A DNA stretch of 64,000 nucleotides from Peribacillus huizhouensis (GCF_014138605.1 NZ_JACJHX010000007.1:1-64000); one strand, 5' to 3'. Counted from the first letter of the stretch, positions 27,238-37,638 are shown. Notes: generated by a model from the letters alone, not told the origin. A program made the numbers and translations.

Positions 27238-29013
27238 TTATTCATTTTCTATCATTTTTCGTGGCAAAATAAAGGTAAAGGTCGTTCCAATTCCTAGCAA
27301 GCTGTTAACCGAGATTTCCCCATCGTGAGCATTGATAATATTTTTAGCGATAGAAAGCCCAAGTCCTGTACCTGAACTACCTCTAGTTCTAGCCTTGTCT
27401 GCTTTATAAAAGCGTTCGAACACAAAGGCTAAATCCTCTTTTGGAATCCCCGAACCTGAATCCTTCACTTCTATTATCAACCCTTGACATTCATCTAGTC
27501 GTTGAATTATTTCAACCCTTCCACGAACTGGGGTATGACGAATAGCATTATCAATTAAATTCGTCAATACTTGTTCAATACGGTCAGGGTCAAACATCCA
27601 GTTAAGTTCTGGATTTTTCAATGAAGTTGACAGAATAATGTCATTTTCTTTAGCAAGTCCGGAAAATTTATAGACGATTCTTTCTAAATAATCTTCCAAT
27701 GGTATCGAATCATAACAAAGTTGCATATTTTCCGATTCTAGTCTGGCTAAATCAAGCAAGTCATTAACGAGACGTCCCATCCTAAGCGATTCATCATAAA
27801 TCACCTTTGCCATTTCTTTTTTATCCTCTTCACTTTCGGCAATATCATCAATGATTGCTTCACTATACCCTTGAAGCATACTAATCGGTGTTCGCAACTC
27901 GTGGGAGACGTTTGCAATGAAGTCGGTACGAAGTTTATCCATTTTCCTTTCATCCGTCATATCACGGATAATCGCAACTGCACCTCGGATGCTCTCACTC
28001 CCATATAAAGGACTGACGATTAACACCCAATCATGCCCTTGCAAAGAAATTTCACCAATTTGTTCTTTATCAAGTAGTTCTGAGCGATCGAATAAATTCA
28101 TGAGTACAGATGGAACCATTCTATTACTTTCAAGTTTCTCGAAAGTCCAGCTATGCAAAAAACGTTCCGCAGGCGGGTTGGTTTGCAATATCGTTCCATC
28201 TCTATTAAAGGTAATCACGCCATCAGCCATACTTCTTAAAATGCTAGCTAGATGCTCTTTTTCTTGGTTTAATGCACTAATATTATTCTTCAACTGTTTG
28301 CCCATTTGGTTAAAAGCAATCGCCAATTCCCCAATCTCATCACCTGTCAAAATCGGTACTTTCGTATCAAATTTGCCCTTAGCCACTTCAAATGCTACTT
28401 CCCGCATTTTTGTTAATGGGGCATTAATCCTCGTAGATAAAAAGAAAGCAAATATTGTTGTTAGGATAATTGCCACACCTGCTGCAAGCAGAATAAATTT
28501 TGTAGTAGATGTAATGGCTTCTTCCATTGTTTCTAGTGATTGAAAGAGAAAGACTTCATCTTGTTGACCGTTTAAATCAAGCGGAACCCCAACAACAATT
28601 GCTGAAATCTCTTGATTACCAACTTTCAGTGGGAGAAGCAGTTCTTTCTTTACCATTTCCCTTTTTGTGAATACTTTGTTTAGACTAGGGTCATTTTTAA
28701 GAAATTCTGGATTAACACCGTATTTCTCCATTGATTCTGAGCTGAAAATAATGTCATTATCATTCAAAACGAGCATTTTAGTTTCGATTCCAATCATTTC
28801 AGATGCAATCTGTAATACTTCATCGGTGTCAGCATGGGTATTGGCTATTTCAACAATTCGTTTTGCAGTTTTCATTAAATTATTTTCAACTTCATCAATT
28901 TGAAAATTCCCAAAAAACTCGACGAGTAAAATTGTTAATATTATTAATACGAGGGAAACCAATAATAAAATGGTGGCCCATAACTTACCAACTACACTTC
29001 TCCATAGCTTCAT
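27238..29013 (-). CDS. resE: Sensor histidine kinase ResE
   Basis: ResE autophosphorylates and controls ResD in response to oxygen limitation and nitric oxide. The 591-residue protein has two membrane helices (about 10-32 and 170-190) around an extracytoplasmic sensor, a HAMP domain, a PAS domain (NQEKEHLASILRSMADGV), a HisKA domain with the phosphoacceptor His in VSHELRTPI, and an ATPase domain (DNAIRHTP, GSGIPKED, GTGLGLSI). Its ATG overlaps the resD TGA. Confidence 0.94.
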   Translation of the reverse strand: MKLWRSVVGKLWATILLLVSLVLIILTILLVEFFGNFQIDEVENNLMKTAKRIVEIANTHADTDEVLQIASEMIGIETKMLVLNDNDIIFSSESMEKYGVNPEFLKNDPSLNKVFTKREMVKKELLLPLKVGNQEISAIVVGVPLDLNGQQDEVFLFQSLETMEEAITSTTKFILLAAGVAIILTTIFAFFLSTRINAPLTKMREVAFEVAKGKFDTKVPILTGDEIGELAIAFNQMGKQLKNNISALNQEKEHLASILRSMADGVITFNRDGTILQTNPPAERFLHSWTFEKLESNRMVPSVLMNLFDRSELLDKEQIGEISLQGHDWVLIVSPLYGSESIRGAVAIIRDMTDERKMDKLRTDFIANVSHELRTPISMLQGYSEAIIDDIAESEEDKKEMAKVIYDESLRMGRLVNDLLDLARLESENMQLCYDSIPLEDYLERIVYKFSGLAKENDIILSTSLKNPELNWMFDPDRIEQVLTNLIDNAIRHTPVRGRVEIIQRLDECQGLIIEVKDSGSGIPKEDLAFVFERFYKADKARTRGSSGTGLGLSIAKNIINAHDGEISVNSLLGIGTTFTFILPRKMIENE

Positions 29014-29726
29014 TCTTGTATAACTTCGAACTTATACCCAACACCCCATACGGTTGTTATCATCTTAGCAGCGTTTTCCGATATGCGATTCAATTTTTCA
29101 CGCAGTCGTTTTACATGGGTGTCTACAGTTCGAGGGTCTCCAAAAAATTCATAATGCCACACTTCTTTTAGTAACTGCTCACGATCAAATACTTTGTCAG
29201 GAGACTTAGCCAAAAAATATAATAATTCATATTCCTTTGGTGTCAAAGATACTTCTTCTCCATCAGCAGTTACTCGATGTGCATCATGATCTATCGTTAA
29301 ATGAGGAAAGACGATAATATCTTTCGTAGCTGTTTCGGATTGTACAAATGTTGTACTTGAGGATCTGCGTAACAATGCTTTTACCCTTAGGACAACTTCC
29401 CTAGGGCTAAATGGTTTTACAATATAATCGTCTGTACCTACTTCAAAGCCTTGTACTCGGTTAACCTCTTCCCCTTTTGCCGTTAACATGATAATTGGTG
29501 TCGCCTTTTTTTCTCTTAATTCCCGGCACACTTCGATTCCATCTTTACCTGGCATCATAATATCTAGAAGAATTAGATCATAATCTGTTTCGATTGCCTT
29601 TGTGAGCGCAATATCACCATTTTCCGCCTCATCAATTTCATAGTCTTCCCTTTCAAGATACATTCGTAATAAGCGACGAATTCTCGCTTCATCATCTACA
29701 ACTAATATTTTAATCGGATTTCCCAT
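29010..29726 (-). CDS. resD: Response regulator ResD
   Basis: This OmpR-family regulator activates respiration genes, including the resABC and ctaA/nitrate pathways in B. subtilis. The 238-residue protein has a receiver domain (VVDDEARIRR; phosphoacceptor Asp in LILLDIMMPG; Lys in IVKPF) and a winged-helix DNA-binding domain (LTPKEYELLYFL, DPRTVDTHVKRLR). The start is the ATG of MGNPIKIL; a GTG four codons upstream overlaps the AAAGGGTG site. It is not joined to resC, which has its own terminator. Confidence 0.94.
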   Translation of the reverse strand: MGNPIKILVVDDEARIRRLLRMYLEREDYEIDEAENGDIALTKAIETDYDLILLDIMMPGKDGIEVCRELREKKATPIIMLTAKGEEVNRVQGFEVGTDDYIVKPFSPREVVLRVKALLRRSSSTTFVQSETATKDIIVFPHLTIDHDAHRVTADGEEVSLTPKEYELLYFLAKSPDKVFDREQLLKEVWHYEFFGDPRTVDTHVKRLREKLNRISENAAKMITTVWGVGYKFEVIQE

Positions 29727-29975
29727 ATATGTAAGCACCCTTTCTTACCTCTATTTTACAAAATGAATGCGAGCATTTCTATTCTCTTTCTGCTTTTGTA
29801 CGAATGAATATTATGTTTGTCACAAATCTTTCACTTATTCATGCGCTTGTTTCATTAAAATATAGCAGCATCTCATAAAAAAAGAATATTATCTCTTTCG
29901 AATGTAAGTTTACACGCCTTTTAGCAAAATACTTTTATTAAACAGTTTTTTACCGAGCTAGCCTAGGATACAGAA

Positions 29976-30013
29976 AAGAGGCGATCCTTTCTAACGAATG
30001 GAAAGCGCCTCTT
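29976..30013 (-). terminator. Terminator of resABC
   Basis: AAGAGGCGCTTTC pairs with GAAAGGATCGCCTCTT around a short loop, followed by TTT on the minus strand, directly past the resC stop. It separates resABC from resDE. Confidence 0.75.
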
Positions 30014-30020
30014 AAATTAG

Positions 30021-31199
30021 TTATGCATATGAATGAAGTCCAGCTAAAATTAAGTTCACAACGATCAGATTGAACATAATGATGGCAAAACCTACTACTG
30101 CAAGCCATGCTGATTTCTCCCCATGCCAGCCTCTTGAAAGACGTAAGTGAAGAAATGCGGCATAAAATAGCCAGGTAATTAAAGCCCATACTTCTTTAGG
30201 ATCCCATCCCCAGAAACGTGTCCAGGCAATCTGTGCCCAAATCATTGCAAAGATTAAGGCTCCAAGGGTAAAGATTGGGAAGCCAATTAATATCGATCGA
30301 TAGCTAATCTCATCTACTAAATCTAAGTTAACATTCTTAACTAGCGGTTTGAAAATGGCCGCAACTCGTCTACGGAAAATCAGGCGAAGTAAACCGTATA
30401 AAATTAATCCAGAAAATAGAGACCAGACCACTGTATTTGCTTTATTTGCATCGATAATTGCAGGCATTTCTACGAAAGGTTTCATTTTCCCTTCTGTCAA
30501 TAAAACGCCTTCATGTGGACCTATTAATGCAGGTAAATGGTATTCAAACACGTCTTCTTTATTATATTTATTCATCCATGTAAAGTTTGCTTTATAATCC
30601 AATGCAGAAAAAGTCGACGTGATGATGACAAAAGCAAGTGTTGCTACCATGGTGAACATAATCACTTCAAGCCAAAACGTCTTCTTGTTCCTTTTTGACT
30701 GATCAACTGATTTTATAAGATATAAAATCGCCGCCACAAAGCTAATGGACAATACCGCCTGTCCAGCAGCCGCCGTCGTAACATGAATATGCAACCAATC
30801 ACTCTGAAGTGCCGGAATGAGTGGTGATATTTCCCGAGGAAACATACTTGCATAGGCAATGATCAGTAGAGCGATCGGTAAAGCGAATAATCCTAATGCA
30901 GGTGTTTTGTAGATAAAATAAATCAAAATAAATGCAGCTATAAGCATCATTCCAAAGAAAGTTGTAAATTCAAATAAATTACTTACTGGAGCATGTCCGC
31001 TTGCTAGCCATCTTGTAATAAAATAGCCAACCTGTGCAACAAATCCCAATATTGTTAACCCAATAGCTATTATTGCCCATTTGTTTTGTTTTTTTTCAGT
31101 TTCCCCTTTTTTATCCTTTATAGCACCACCGAAAAAAAAGGTACCGACTAAATAAAGGACAAAAGAAGCATATAACAAGTTACCGCTTAATTCTGCCAC
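30021..31199 (-). CDS. resC: Cytochrome c biogenesis protein ResC (CcsA/CcsB type)
   Basis: With ResB it forms the system II haem export and ligation complex that attaches haem to c-type cytochromes outside the membrane. The 392-residue protein has about eight membrane helices and the WWD-like haem-handling region [19 protein letters not shown], with flanking His residues ([17 protein letters not shown]). It starts at GTG with AAGGTGGGG 5 nt upstream, 12 nt after resB. Confidence 0.94.
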   Translation of the reverse strand: MAELSGNLLYASFVLYLVGTFFFGGAIKDKKGETEKKQNKWAIIAIGLTILGFVAQVGYFITRWLASGHAPVSNLFEFTTFFGMMLIAAFILIYFIYKTPALGLFALPIALLIIAYASMFPREISPLIPALQSDWLHIHVTTAAAGQAVLSISFVAAILYLIKSVDQSKRNKKTFWLEVIMFTMVATLAFVIITSTFSALDYKANFTWMNKYNKEDVFEYHLPALIGPHEGVLLTEGKMKPFVEMPAIIDANKANTVVWSLFSGLILYGLLRLIFRRRVAAIFKPLVKNVNLDLVDEISYRSILIGFPIFTLGALIFAMIWAQIAWTRFWGWDPKEVWALITWLFYAAFLHLRLSRGWHGEKSAWLAVVGFAIIMFNLIVVNLILAGLHSYA

Positions 31200-31211
31200 G
31201 TATACCCCACC

Positions 31212-32849
31212 TTATTTCTCTTTTTCGCCTACTTCTTTGGCTTCCAACTGATCTTTTGGCTCTGTTATATTCGTACCTTCCAGCACCATGGAAATATCGC
31301 GTTTTAATCCATGCCAGTTTTTATTTGTGTGTCCTGCCAGCCAAATTTCCCCATCTTTTCTTTGAATCCAAATACGTCGATGATTCCAATAAGCACCTTG
31401 TATAACACCAATCATGAATATGCCACCGCCAACAAAGAAAATCCATAATGTTAGATCCTTTCTGACAGTTAGTGCTGTGACATTTCGTGTATCTACCCCA
31501 GCAAATGCCATCTTATACGTATTTTCTCCTAATGGCTCAAGCGTTTGTTGAATGGCAACAAAACTAACTTCACCTTCTGGCTTATCTGGTGTCTTCATAT
31601 TAAAAATAAAAGCTGGATTATTTGGAACTGGTGATTTAGTAACAGGTTCCTGATTTTCATCAAATTCAAAATCAGGAAAATAGCTCATTAACTCAACCGA
31701 ATAACCATTTTGCAATTTATACATGGTTTTTGGATCGTCCAAAGAAATAGTAATCGTCCCAAACGTTTCTTTCGTACTTTTATTCATTAAATTAAATGTC
31801 ATTTCACTCAATTCATCCAGTTTATAATCGACTTGGTAGAATGCAAAATGATCGTGTTTTAATGGAACATTCACTTTGATAGAATGGTCTTTAATTTTTT
31901 GAAATTTTGCATCTTCTCCAGGAAGAGTATTGCCCTCTTTTTCATAGAGGGTTACATCAGCTTGATAATTTTTTACGATTGTTCCTACTTTATCAATGGC
32001 AGCACTGAATGTTTGGTCTTCCTCTTTATCATACACTTCTACTTTAAATTGATTGTTTTTCAGTGCATATTGACCTTCAGTTCCGGGAATTTCTTTCATT
32101 TCGCCTTCTCGTAGCCAAAGAACCTCATCGACATACATGCCTGGTAAAAATCGAAGCATTCCGCCAATCAAAAAAATGATAAGCCCAGCATGATTGACAT
32201 ACGGCCCCCATCTAGAGAATCGTCCTTTTTCCGCAAGAATGTTGCCGTTTTCTTCTTTGACTTTATATCTTCTGGATTCCAGGCTTTTCTTGATTTCTTC
32301 AAAATCGCTAGCTTGTTTATCTGTACTCGTTATCCCAAAGAGACGCTGCTTCTTTAAAAAACCTTCATGTCTTGCGATTTTCTGTTTTTTTAACGATCGA
32401 TAAAGAGGAACAACACGGTCAATACTTGCAATCAAAAGAGAAGTCCCAAGCATCGCGATACAAATTAAATACCACCAAGAACTGTATAAATTATGAAAAC
32501 CTAATAAATAATACAATTTACCTGAAAAACCATATTCTTTTTCGTAAAAAACCTTAGGTAATTCAGTAGGCGGTATGTATTGTTCTTGAGGAAAAATTGT
32601 CCCCACTGAAGAAGCGATGAGCAAGATCACGATCAAGCTGACGCCTACCTTTACGGATGAGAAGAAATTCCATATTTTATCAATTATCGATTTATTATAA
32701 GTCTGTGATCGACGTGCGCTCCCCTCATAACGCATATCGATCATCTTTGAGTCTTTTTGGGCATCATCTAGTACCCGACCACAAGATTCACACAGAATCG
32801 TGCCATGTGGATTCACATGGCCACACTCACAATTCACCACTTCTTTCAT
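31212..32849 (-). CDS. resB: Cytochrome c biogenesis protein ResB
   Basis: ResB is the partner of ResC in haem ligation. The 545-residue protein has membrane segments near residues 70, 125, 210 and 475 and a large extracytoplasmic domain. The N-terminus is a small zinc-ribbon-like motif (CECGHVNPHGTILCESCG), with four cysteines in two pairs. The ATG follows GGGGAG. The gene lies between resA and resC in the usual order. Confidence 0.93.
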   Translation of the reverse strand: MKEVVNCECGHVNPHGTILCESCGRVLDDAQKDSKMIDMRYEGSARRSQTYNKSIIDKIWNFFSSVKVGVSLIVILLIASSVGTIFPQEQYIPPTELPKVFYEKEYGFSGKLYYLLGFHNLYSSWWYLICIAMLGTSLLIASIDRVVPLYRSLKKQKIARHEGFLKKQRLFGITSTDKQASDFEEIKKSLESRRYKVKEENGNILAEKGRFSRWGPYVNHAGLIIFLIGGMLRFLPGMYVDEVLWLREGEMKEIPGTEGQYALKNNQFKVEVYDKEEDQTFSAAIDKVGTIVKNYQADVTLYEKEGNTLPGEDAKFQKIKDHSIKVNVPLKHDHFAFYQVDYKLDELSEMTFNLMNKSTKETFGTITISLDDPKTMYKLQNGYSVELMSYFPDFEFDENQEPVTKSPVPNNPAFIFNMKTPDKPEGEVSFVAIQQTLEPLGENTYKMAFAGVDTRNVTALTVRKDLTLWIFFVGGGIFMIGVIQGAYWNHRRIWIQRKDGEIWLAGHTNKNWHGLKRDISMVLEGTNITEPKDQLEAKEVGEKEK

Positions 32850-32867
32850 GTCAAAATCTCCCCAATG

Positions 32868-33398
32868 TTATGGTTTAATTCGCTCCATATGTTTTTGAAT
32901 GCTTTCCTCACTTAGACTGCCTGTTAGTGTATCCACAATTCTTCCATTTTTATCTATTAAAAAGGTAACAGGTAGTGGATCTACTTTATAAGCCGTTTGC
33001 ACTTGCTTATTCTTATCAATCATAATCGGAAATGTTAATTGATGCTTCTCAGCAAATTTCTTAACAGAGTAATTGGATTCTCCAACATTAACTGCTAAAA
33101 TTTGCACCCCTTGTTCTTTATAGATCTGATATTGATTATCCATAAACGGCATTTCATATTCACAAGGCTTACACCATGTACCCCAGAAATTTAATAACAC
33201 TCCCTGCCCCTTATAATCAGAAAGTTTATGCGTATTTCCATCTAGATCAGTTAACACAAAATCTCGAGCCATGTCCCCTTTTTGAACGGCTTCTACTTTG
33301 TCTTTTGTAAAATTCGCATATAATGAAAAAACTAATGCTGCACCTAAAAGAGCAAGAATTGCAGATCTCATAATAAGCCGGCGCTGTTTTTTATCCAT
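32868..33398 (-). CDS. resA: Thiol-disulfide oxidoreductase ResA
   Basis: ResA is a membrane-anchored, extracytoplasmic thioredoxin-like protein that reduces the cysteines of apocytochrome c. The 176-residue protein has an N-terminal anchor (about residues 10-28) and an active site CKPC (C76, C79) in FWGTWCKPCE. The start is the ATG of MDKKQRRL, with AGGGGG 6 nt upstream; a longer in-frame start lacks support. It heads the resABC operon. Confidence 0.94.
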   Translation of the reverse strand: MDKKQRRLIMRSAILALLGAALVFSLYANFTKDKVEAVQKGDMARDFVLTDLDGNTHKLSDYKGQGVLLNFWGTWCKPCEYEMPFMDNQYQIYKEQGVQILAVNVGESNYSVKKFAEKHQLTFPIMIDKNKQVQTAYKVDPLPVTFLIDKNGRIVDTLTGSLSEESIQKHMERIKP

Positions 33399-33503
33399 AA
33401 CCATCCCCCTACATGCTTCATTCATGATTTCATTGTTGCAGGTTACACATATTGACATTATCTCGAAATAACAAAGTATTTTACTTTAGATAGATAATTT
33501 CCT

Positions 33504-34247
33504 TTATTTTAGTCTGTTGCTCTTCCCATCTGTAGTAGCTAATGCTCTCATTTGTTTCACTTCATGAGGCGTCAATTCACGAGCATCCCCTGCAGTAAGC
33601 CCTTGTAATGTTAAAAATCCATATCGCTCTCTTTTCAGTTTCTGAACGGGGTGACCGATTGCATCGAACATCCTTCTTACTTGACGGTTTCTACCTTCGT
33701 GAATCGTAATCTCAATAATTGATGTTTGTTTTTTCTTATCACTCGAGAGAAATTTCACTTTCGCAGGTGCTGTTTTTCCATCTTCTAATACGATTCCTTT
33801 TTCAAGCTTCTTCAAACTTTCACGTAGTGGTATTCCTTTCACCTTTGCAACATACACCTTATCTACTTCGTGCTTCGGATGCATTAATACGTTAGCAAAA
33901 TCGCCATCATTCGTCATCAACAGCAAGCCAGACGTATCATAATCAAGACGACCTACAGGATAAATACGCTCCTCAATTTCATAAAAATAGTCTGTTACGA
34001 CTTTCCTGTTTTTATCATCCGATACAGCAGAAATAACGCCACGCGGCTTATAAAACAAGAAATAAACAGGTTTTTCTTTTTCAAGCGGGACACCATTTAC
34101 CTCAACTTTATCATTCGGTCCTACTTTAATTCCTAATTCTTTTACGACTTTACCATTTACTTTCACTTTGCCTTCTTGAATCCACTCTTCTGCTTTTCTT
34201 CTTGAACTCATGCCAGCATGTGCAATAACTTTTTGTAACCTTTCCAT
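33504..34247 (-). CDS. rluB: 23S rRNA pseudouridine synthase B
   Basis: RluB isomerises a uridine in helix 93 of 23S rRNA. The 247-residue protein has an N-terminal S4 RNA-binding domain (LQKVIAHAGMSSRRKAEEWI) and a RsuA-type catalytic domain with the Asp motif GRLDYDTSGLLL and GRNRQVRRM. The ATG has GAGGTGA upstream. It lies between spmB and resA as ypuL/rluB does in B. subtilis. Confidence 0.93.
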   Translation of the reverse strand: MERLQKVIAHAGMSSRRKAEEWIQEGKVKVNGKVVKELGIKVGPNDKVEVNGVPLEKEKPVYFLFYKPRGVISAVSDDKNRKVVTDYFYEIEERIYPVGRLDYDTSGLLLMTNDGDFANVLMHPKHEVDKVYVAKVKGIPLRESLKKLEKGIVLEDGKTAPAKVKFLSSDKKKQTSIIEITIHEGRNRQVRRMFDAIGHPVQKLKRERYGFLTLQGLTAGDARELTPHEVKQMRALATTDGKSNRLK

Positions 34248-34564
34248 CTATCTTTCACCTCATCAAATGTTGTTTAACATGTTTGTAGAATAACGCAATC
34301 ATACAATTATTACACATTGTACCGAAAAAAAGAAGGTGAATGAAAGTTTTTAATGAAAAGAGATGATTTCACTTTAAAAATGAGCAGTTACTAGCAATTA
34401 CTTTTTCAGATAATGAATGTTTTTTGACAATTTTTTCATTTAAAAATGGAGATTAATTCTATATGAGTTTACCACAGTCATTCGGTACCTTGCCAAAAAA
34501 AGTTGACGATATTTCGACAAATTACAATTTACCGAAAATTCCTTTATTTATTATCGTTTCACTA

Positions 34565-34650
34565 GTGTTTCATAAAATATACACACTCGCTAAACAGAAT
34601 AGCTACATTAGCAAATTCACGAAAACCAGTTCCTGTTTCCTTCATAAAAA
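34565..34650. repeat. Partial family D repeat (D5)
   Basis: Only the half ending CCTGTTTCCTTCATAAAAA is recognisable, aligned with the ends of D2 and D3. The stretch 34248-34564 shows nothing else convincing. Confidence 0.4.
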
Positions 34651-34664
34651 AGGCTGGTTTCGTA

Positions 34665-34862
34665 TCCTTTTTTGCTTTTAACCTGGGTTGATTTCCGTTA
34701 CAGGTACTCGCTTTCCGCGGGCGGTCTTAGGAGCCTCCTCAGTGCTTCGCACTTACGGGGTCTCCCTGAACACGCTTCTCTAAGCAGGTGCCTCGCACCT
34801 TCCACTACAATCAACATCTTCGCGAATTTGTTACTTGCAAAAAACAACAATCTTAACGAAAG
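34665..34862. repeat. Family C repeat (copy C3)
   Basis: It contains TTTCCGTTACAGGTACTCGC, TTTCCGCGGGCGGTC, AGCCTCCTCAGTGCTTCGCA and AACAACAATCTTAACGAAAG. It lies just beyond the spmB stop. Confidence 0.75.
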
Positions 34863-34903
34863 GAGACAAAAAAAGACGGATAGTATTTCACCCGCCTACA
34901 TCA

Positions 34904-35440
34904 TTATTTAACACCAAAAACAAATGTAACTACAACGATTGCAGCTATTAGACCAACTAAATCGGCCAACAATCCAACCTTCAACGCATCACCCATTTTT
35001 TTAATCCCAACAGCCCCAAAGTAAACGGTTAACACATAAAACGTTGTATCCGTACTTCCCTGTATCGTCGCTGCCAGTCTGCCGATAAATGAATCTGGGC
35101 CATAAACAGCTATTAAATCACTAGTCATCCCGAGAGCTGCTGTACCTGAAATGGGGCGGATAATGGCCAGCGGAACAATTTCAGCAGGCACATGGAGAAA
35201 TTCAAGAAAAGGTCGCAGAAATTGAACAAAAAATTCAAGTGCCCCAGAAGCGCGAAACACAGAAATAGCGACAAGCATGCCGACTAAATAAGGGATGATG
35301 GCAAAGGACATCTGGATCCCTTCTTTCCCACCTTCAACAAACGTTTCATAGGTGGGAATTTTTTTATATGTTCCGTATAACAAAATACCGCAAATTATAA
35401 AAGGTATCATCCAAATCGATATTACGGTCATCCACTGCAT
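34904..35440 (-). CDS. spmB: Spore maturation protein B
   Basis: SpmB is a nucleoside-recognition (Gate) domain membrane protein needed with SpmA for spore core dehydration and heat resistance. The 178-residue protein has several membrane segments and the family motifs GGKEGIQMSFAIIPYLVGML and STDTTFYVLTVYFGAVGIKK. The ATG has GGAGG upstream, inside the end of spmA. It is the last gene of dacB-spmA-spmB. Confidence 0.94.
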   Translation of the reverse strand: MQWMTVISIWMIPFIICGILLYGTYKKIPTYETFVEGGKEGIQMSFAIIPYLVGMLVAISVFRASGALEFFVQFLRPFLEFLHVPAEIVPLAIIRPISGTAALGMTSDLIAVYGPDSFIGRLAATIQGSTDTTFYVLTVYFGAVGIKKMGDALKVGLLADLVGLIAAIVVVTFVFGVK

Positions 35441-35446
35441 TTTTAA

Positions 35447-36040
35447 CTACCTCCTCCCGTTACGGACACGTTTTCTATAAAAGTAACGGTCAATTAATAT
35501 GGCCCCTACAGCAGAGATCGCCGTTGCAATAATAGTAGGAAAAACAATGTCAGTTGGTGAGGCTGAGTTATACGTCATACGTATTGCGATAACGGTCGTC
35601 GGAACGAGGGTAATACTTGACGTATTAATAGCAAGAAACGTTATCATCGATCTACTCGCTGTGTTCTTGTCGCCATTTAAGTTTTTTAATTGCTCCATCG
35701 CCTTGATTCCGAGCGGAGTCGCAGCATTGCCCAAACCGAAGAAATTAGCCATCATATTGGATAAGATATAACCCATCGCAGGATGATTTGCTGGTACTTC
35801 CGGAAATAACTTTTTGATAATTGGACGAAATAGTGCAGATAATTTGTCCAACAAACCAGAATCCTGTGCAATCTTCATTAAGCCCAGCCAAAATACAAGG
35901 ATACTCATTAAACCTAAAGACAGGGTAACTCCTTCTTTCGCCCCTTTAAACAATGCTTCATTAACAGCGTCCATTGTTCCATTTACCATGGCAAATATGA
36001 CACCGATCAAAGTCATCCCAACCCATATATAATTAATCAT
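35447..36040 (-). CDS. spmA: Spore maturation protein A
   Basis: The 197-residue membrane protein begins MINYIWVGMTLIGVIFAMVN and has the Gate-domain signatures GAKEGVTLSLGLMSILVFWL and MANFFGLGNAATPLGIKAM. It acts with SpmB and DacB in core dehydration. The start ATG overlaps the dacB stop by 8 nt, so translation is coupled; a 36-residue upstream extension is only the overlapping dacB frame. Confidence 0.94.
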   Translation of the reverse strand: MINYIWVGMTLIGVIFAMVNGTMDAVNEALFKGAKEGVTLSLGLMSILVFWLGLMKIAQDSGLLDKLSALFRPIIKKLFPEVPANHPAMGYILSNMMANFFGLGNAATPLGIKAMEQLKNLNGDKNTASRSMITFLAINTSSITLVPTTVIAIRMTYNSASPTDIVFPTIIATAISAVGAILIDRYFYRKRVRNGRR

Positions 36041-37193
36041 GACGACCGGTCCCCGCAAAAGACTGAATGAGATCCTTCCAAACCCTACGCCAGTTTTGAT
36101 CACTAAACGTTTCTTTAGATTCACCAAAAAAAATTGTTCGAGTACCAATTAACTTCTCTTCATAAAATATTTCTGCTTTTCCAACAATATCTGGAATGCT
36201 CTTTTTTTCTCTCCACTCGCCCTTCGGCTTGAGTAGTTTGATTTTCACTTCTACGTTCTCCTCTTCCTCATCCAAAAGCGGATACGTAAAATCATGCTTC
36301 AGGTAGATTTTCCCTTTATATTGCTTAATACCTACATCCTTAACAGGTCCTGCTTTTAACAGCTTAATTGGTTTATATTCCGAAAAAGCGTGTTCATACA
36401 TGTAAATATGATCGTTCCAGTCATCCGGACCATCAAGTGTGACCGCAATCAAATTTAAGTTATTTTTAGTTGCTGTTGTAACAAGTGTCCGTCTTGCTAG
36501 CTTTGTAAAACCTGTCTTGCCACCTGTTGTGTATTCATATAACCCAGTAAGCAAACGATTTTTATTTTTCCACACATAGTCCCAGTCTTCTTCTGAATTC
36601 GAAGCTCGATGCTTTTTCGTGCCTGAAATCACCCTGTATGTCTCGTTTTTCATGGCATATTGTGTTAATAGCGCCATATCATAGGCTGTCGAGTAATGGT
36701 TTTCCGTGTTGTCGAGTCCATGTGGGTTTGAAAAATGACTATTTGTCATGCCGATTTCCTCTGCCTTTTGGTTCATCATCCAGACAAATCCATCAAAACT
36801 GCCGCCTACCTCTTCAGCGATGGCTACAGCTGCATCATTTCCGGAACGTAGCATTAAGCCATAAACTAAGTTCTCCAACGTAATTTTTTCTCCTTTTTTT
36901 AAATAAAGAGAAGAACCCTCCGTTCCAACGGCATTTTGGCTAATTGTTACTGTATGATCTAATTTACCGGATTCTATTGCTAAGATTGCTGTCATGATTT
37001 TGGTTATGCTAGCAATACGGCTCTCTTCATGTGCATTCTCCTCATAAATGACTCGTCCGCTTTCCTGATCCATTAATATCGCACTATGGGCGCTTACAGG
37101 AAGGGTAGCTTTAGCTTTAGCTTGGCCTGGAAAGAATGTAAAAGCTATCATCACCATGCAGATGCATGGCAAAACTCGATATCGAAAACGCAT
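36033..37193 (-). CDS. dacB: D-alanyl-D-alanine carboxypeptidase DacB (PBP5*)
   Basis: DacB trims D-Ala from cortex peptidoglycan and lowers its cross-linking. The 386-residue protein has a signal peptide (residues 1 to about 27, AKAKA), and the serine-peptidase motifs SITK (62-65), SGN (117-119) and KTG (226-228), then a C-terminal domain. The start is the ATG of MRFRYRVLP, after GAGGGG; the 37-residue extension upstream is not supported. A candidate SigE promoter lies 33 nt upstream. Confidence 0.94.
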   Translation of the reverse strand: MRFRYRVLPCICMVMIAFTFFPGQAKAKATLPVSAHSAILMDQESGRVIYEENAHEESRIASITKIMTAILAIESGKLDHTVTISQNAVGTEGSSLYLKKGEKITLENLVYGLMLRSGNDAAVAIAEEVGGSFDGFVWMMNQKAEEIGMTNSHFSNPHGLDNTENHYSTAYDMALLTQYAMKNETYRVISGTKKHRASNSEEDWDYVWKNKNRLLTGLYEYTTGGKTGFTKLARRTLVTTATKNNLNLIAVTLDGPDDWNDHIYMYEHAFSEYKPIKLLKAGPVKDVGIKQYKGKIYLKHDFTYPLLDEEEENVEVKIKLLKPKGEWREKKSIPDIVGKAEIFYEEKLIGTRTIFFGESKETFSDQNWRRVWKDLIQSFAGTGRHD

Positions 37194-37225
37194 GCAGTCC
37201 CCTCGTCCCTTTATGGTTTTGTACA

Positions 37226-37254
37226 AGTTTATGCATAAAGTAAAGGGATATGAT
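37226..37254 (-). promoter_or_regulatory. Candidate SigE promoter of dacB operon
   Basis: On the minus strand ATCATATC and CATAAACT are separated by 13 nt, close to the SigE consensus; dacB is SigE-dependent in B. subtilis. Confidence 0.55.
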
Positions 37255-37334
37255 AAGAAAAGCTGCCACCAGCGTTCGACTACAAACTTGTGAATTCTTT
37301 TCACGCTATAATGCGGATAGCGCTTAGTTGTTTT

Positions 37335-37480
37335 ACAAACTAGCGATGAACTACTGGTCTAGGATAATCACTGACAACAAAGCTTCAGTAAATATGCAGT
37401 GCAGACTCTCATATCTACTAAATATCGTTTTAAGAACACATAAAAAAGGATATAGAGTGCGAGGTCTGCACCTTTTTGTA
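37335..37480. repeat. Degenerate family B region (B4)
   Basis: ATATAGAGTGCGAGGTCTGC, ACCTTTTTG is the recognisable right arm; the left arm (CAGTGCAGACTCTCATATC) is weak. It lies in the dacB-sodF spacer. Nothing else is seen in 37255-37638. Confidence 0.45.
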
Positions 37481-37638
37481 TTTCGTTTTATTTGATGTAA
37501 AGAAGCGGTGTTTAGTACTCTGAAATTATCAATATCCAAGCCATTTTGATTTTTTTCTTTGGCGCAGACGCGCATGGACTCTTTTATAATATTCTAATTT
37601 CAAACTACATCATGAGTTTGAATGTGAAATAAAAGCCT

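Noticed and set aside
34463..34681. 72-residue plus-strand frame with GGAGA upstream
   Set aside because: It runs through the partial family D repeat and into family C sequence, resembles no protein, and the ribosome binding site is 10 nt from the ATG.
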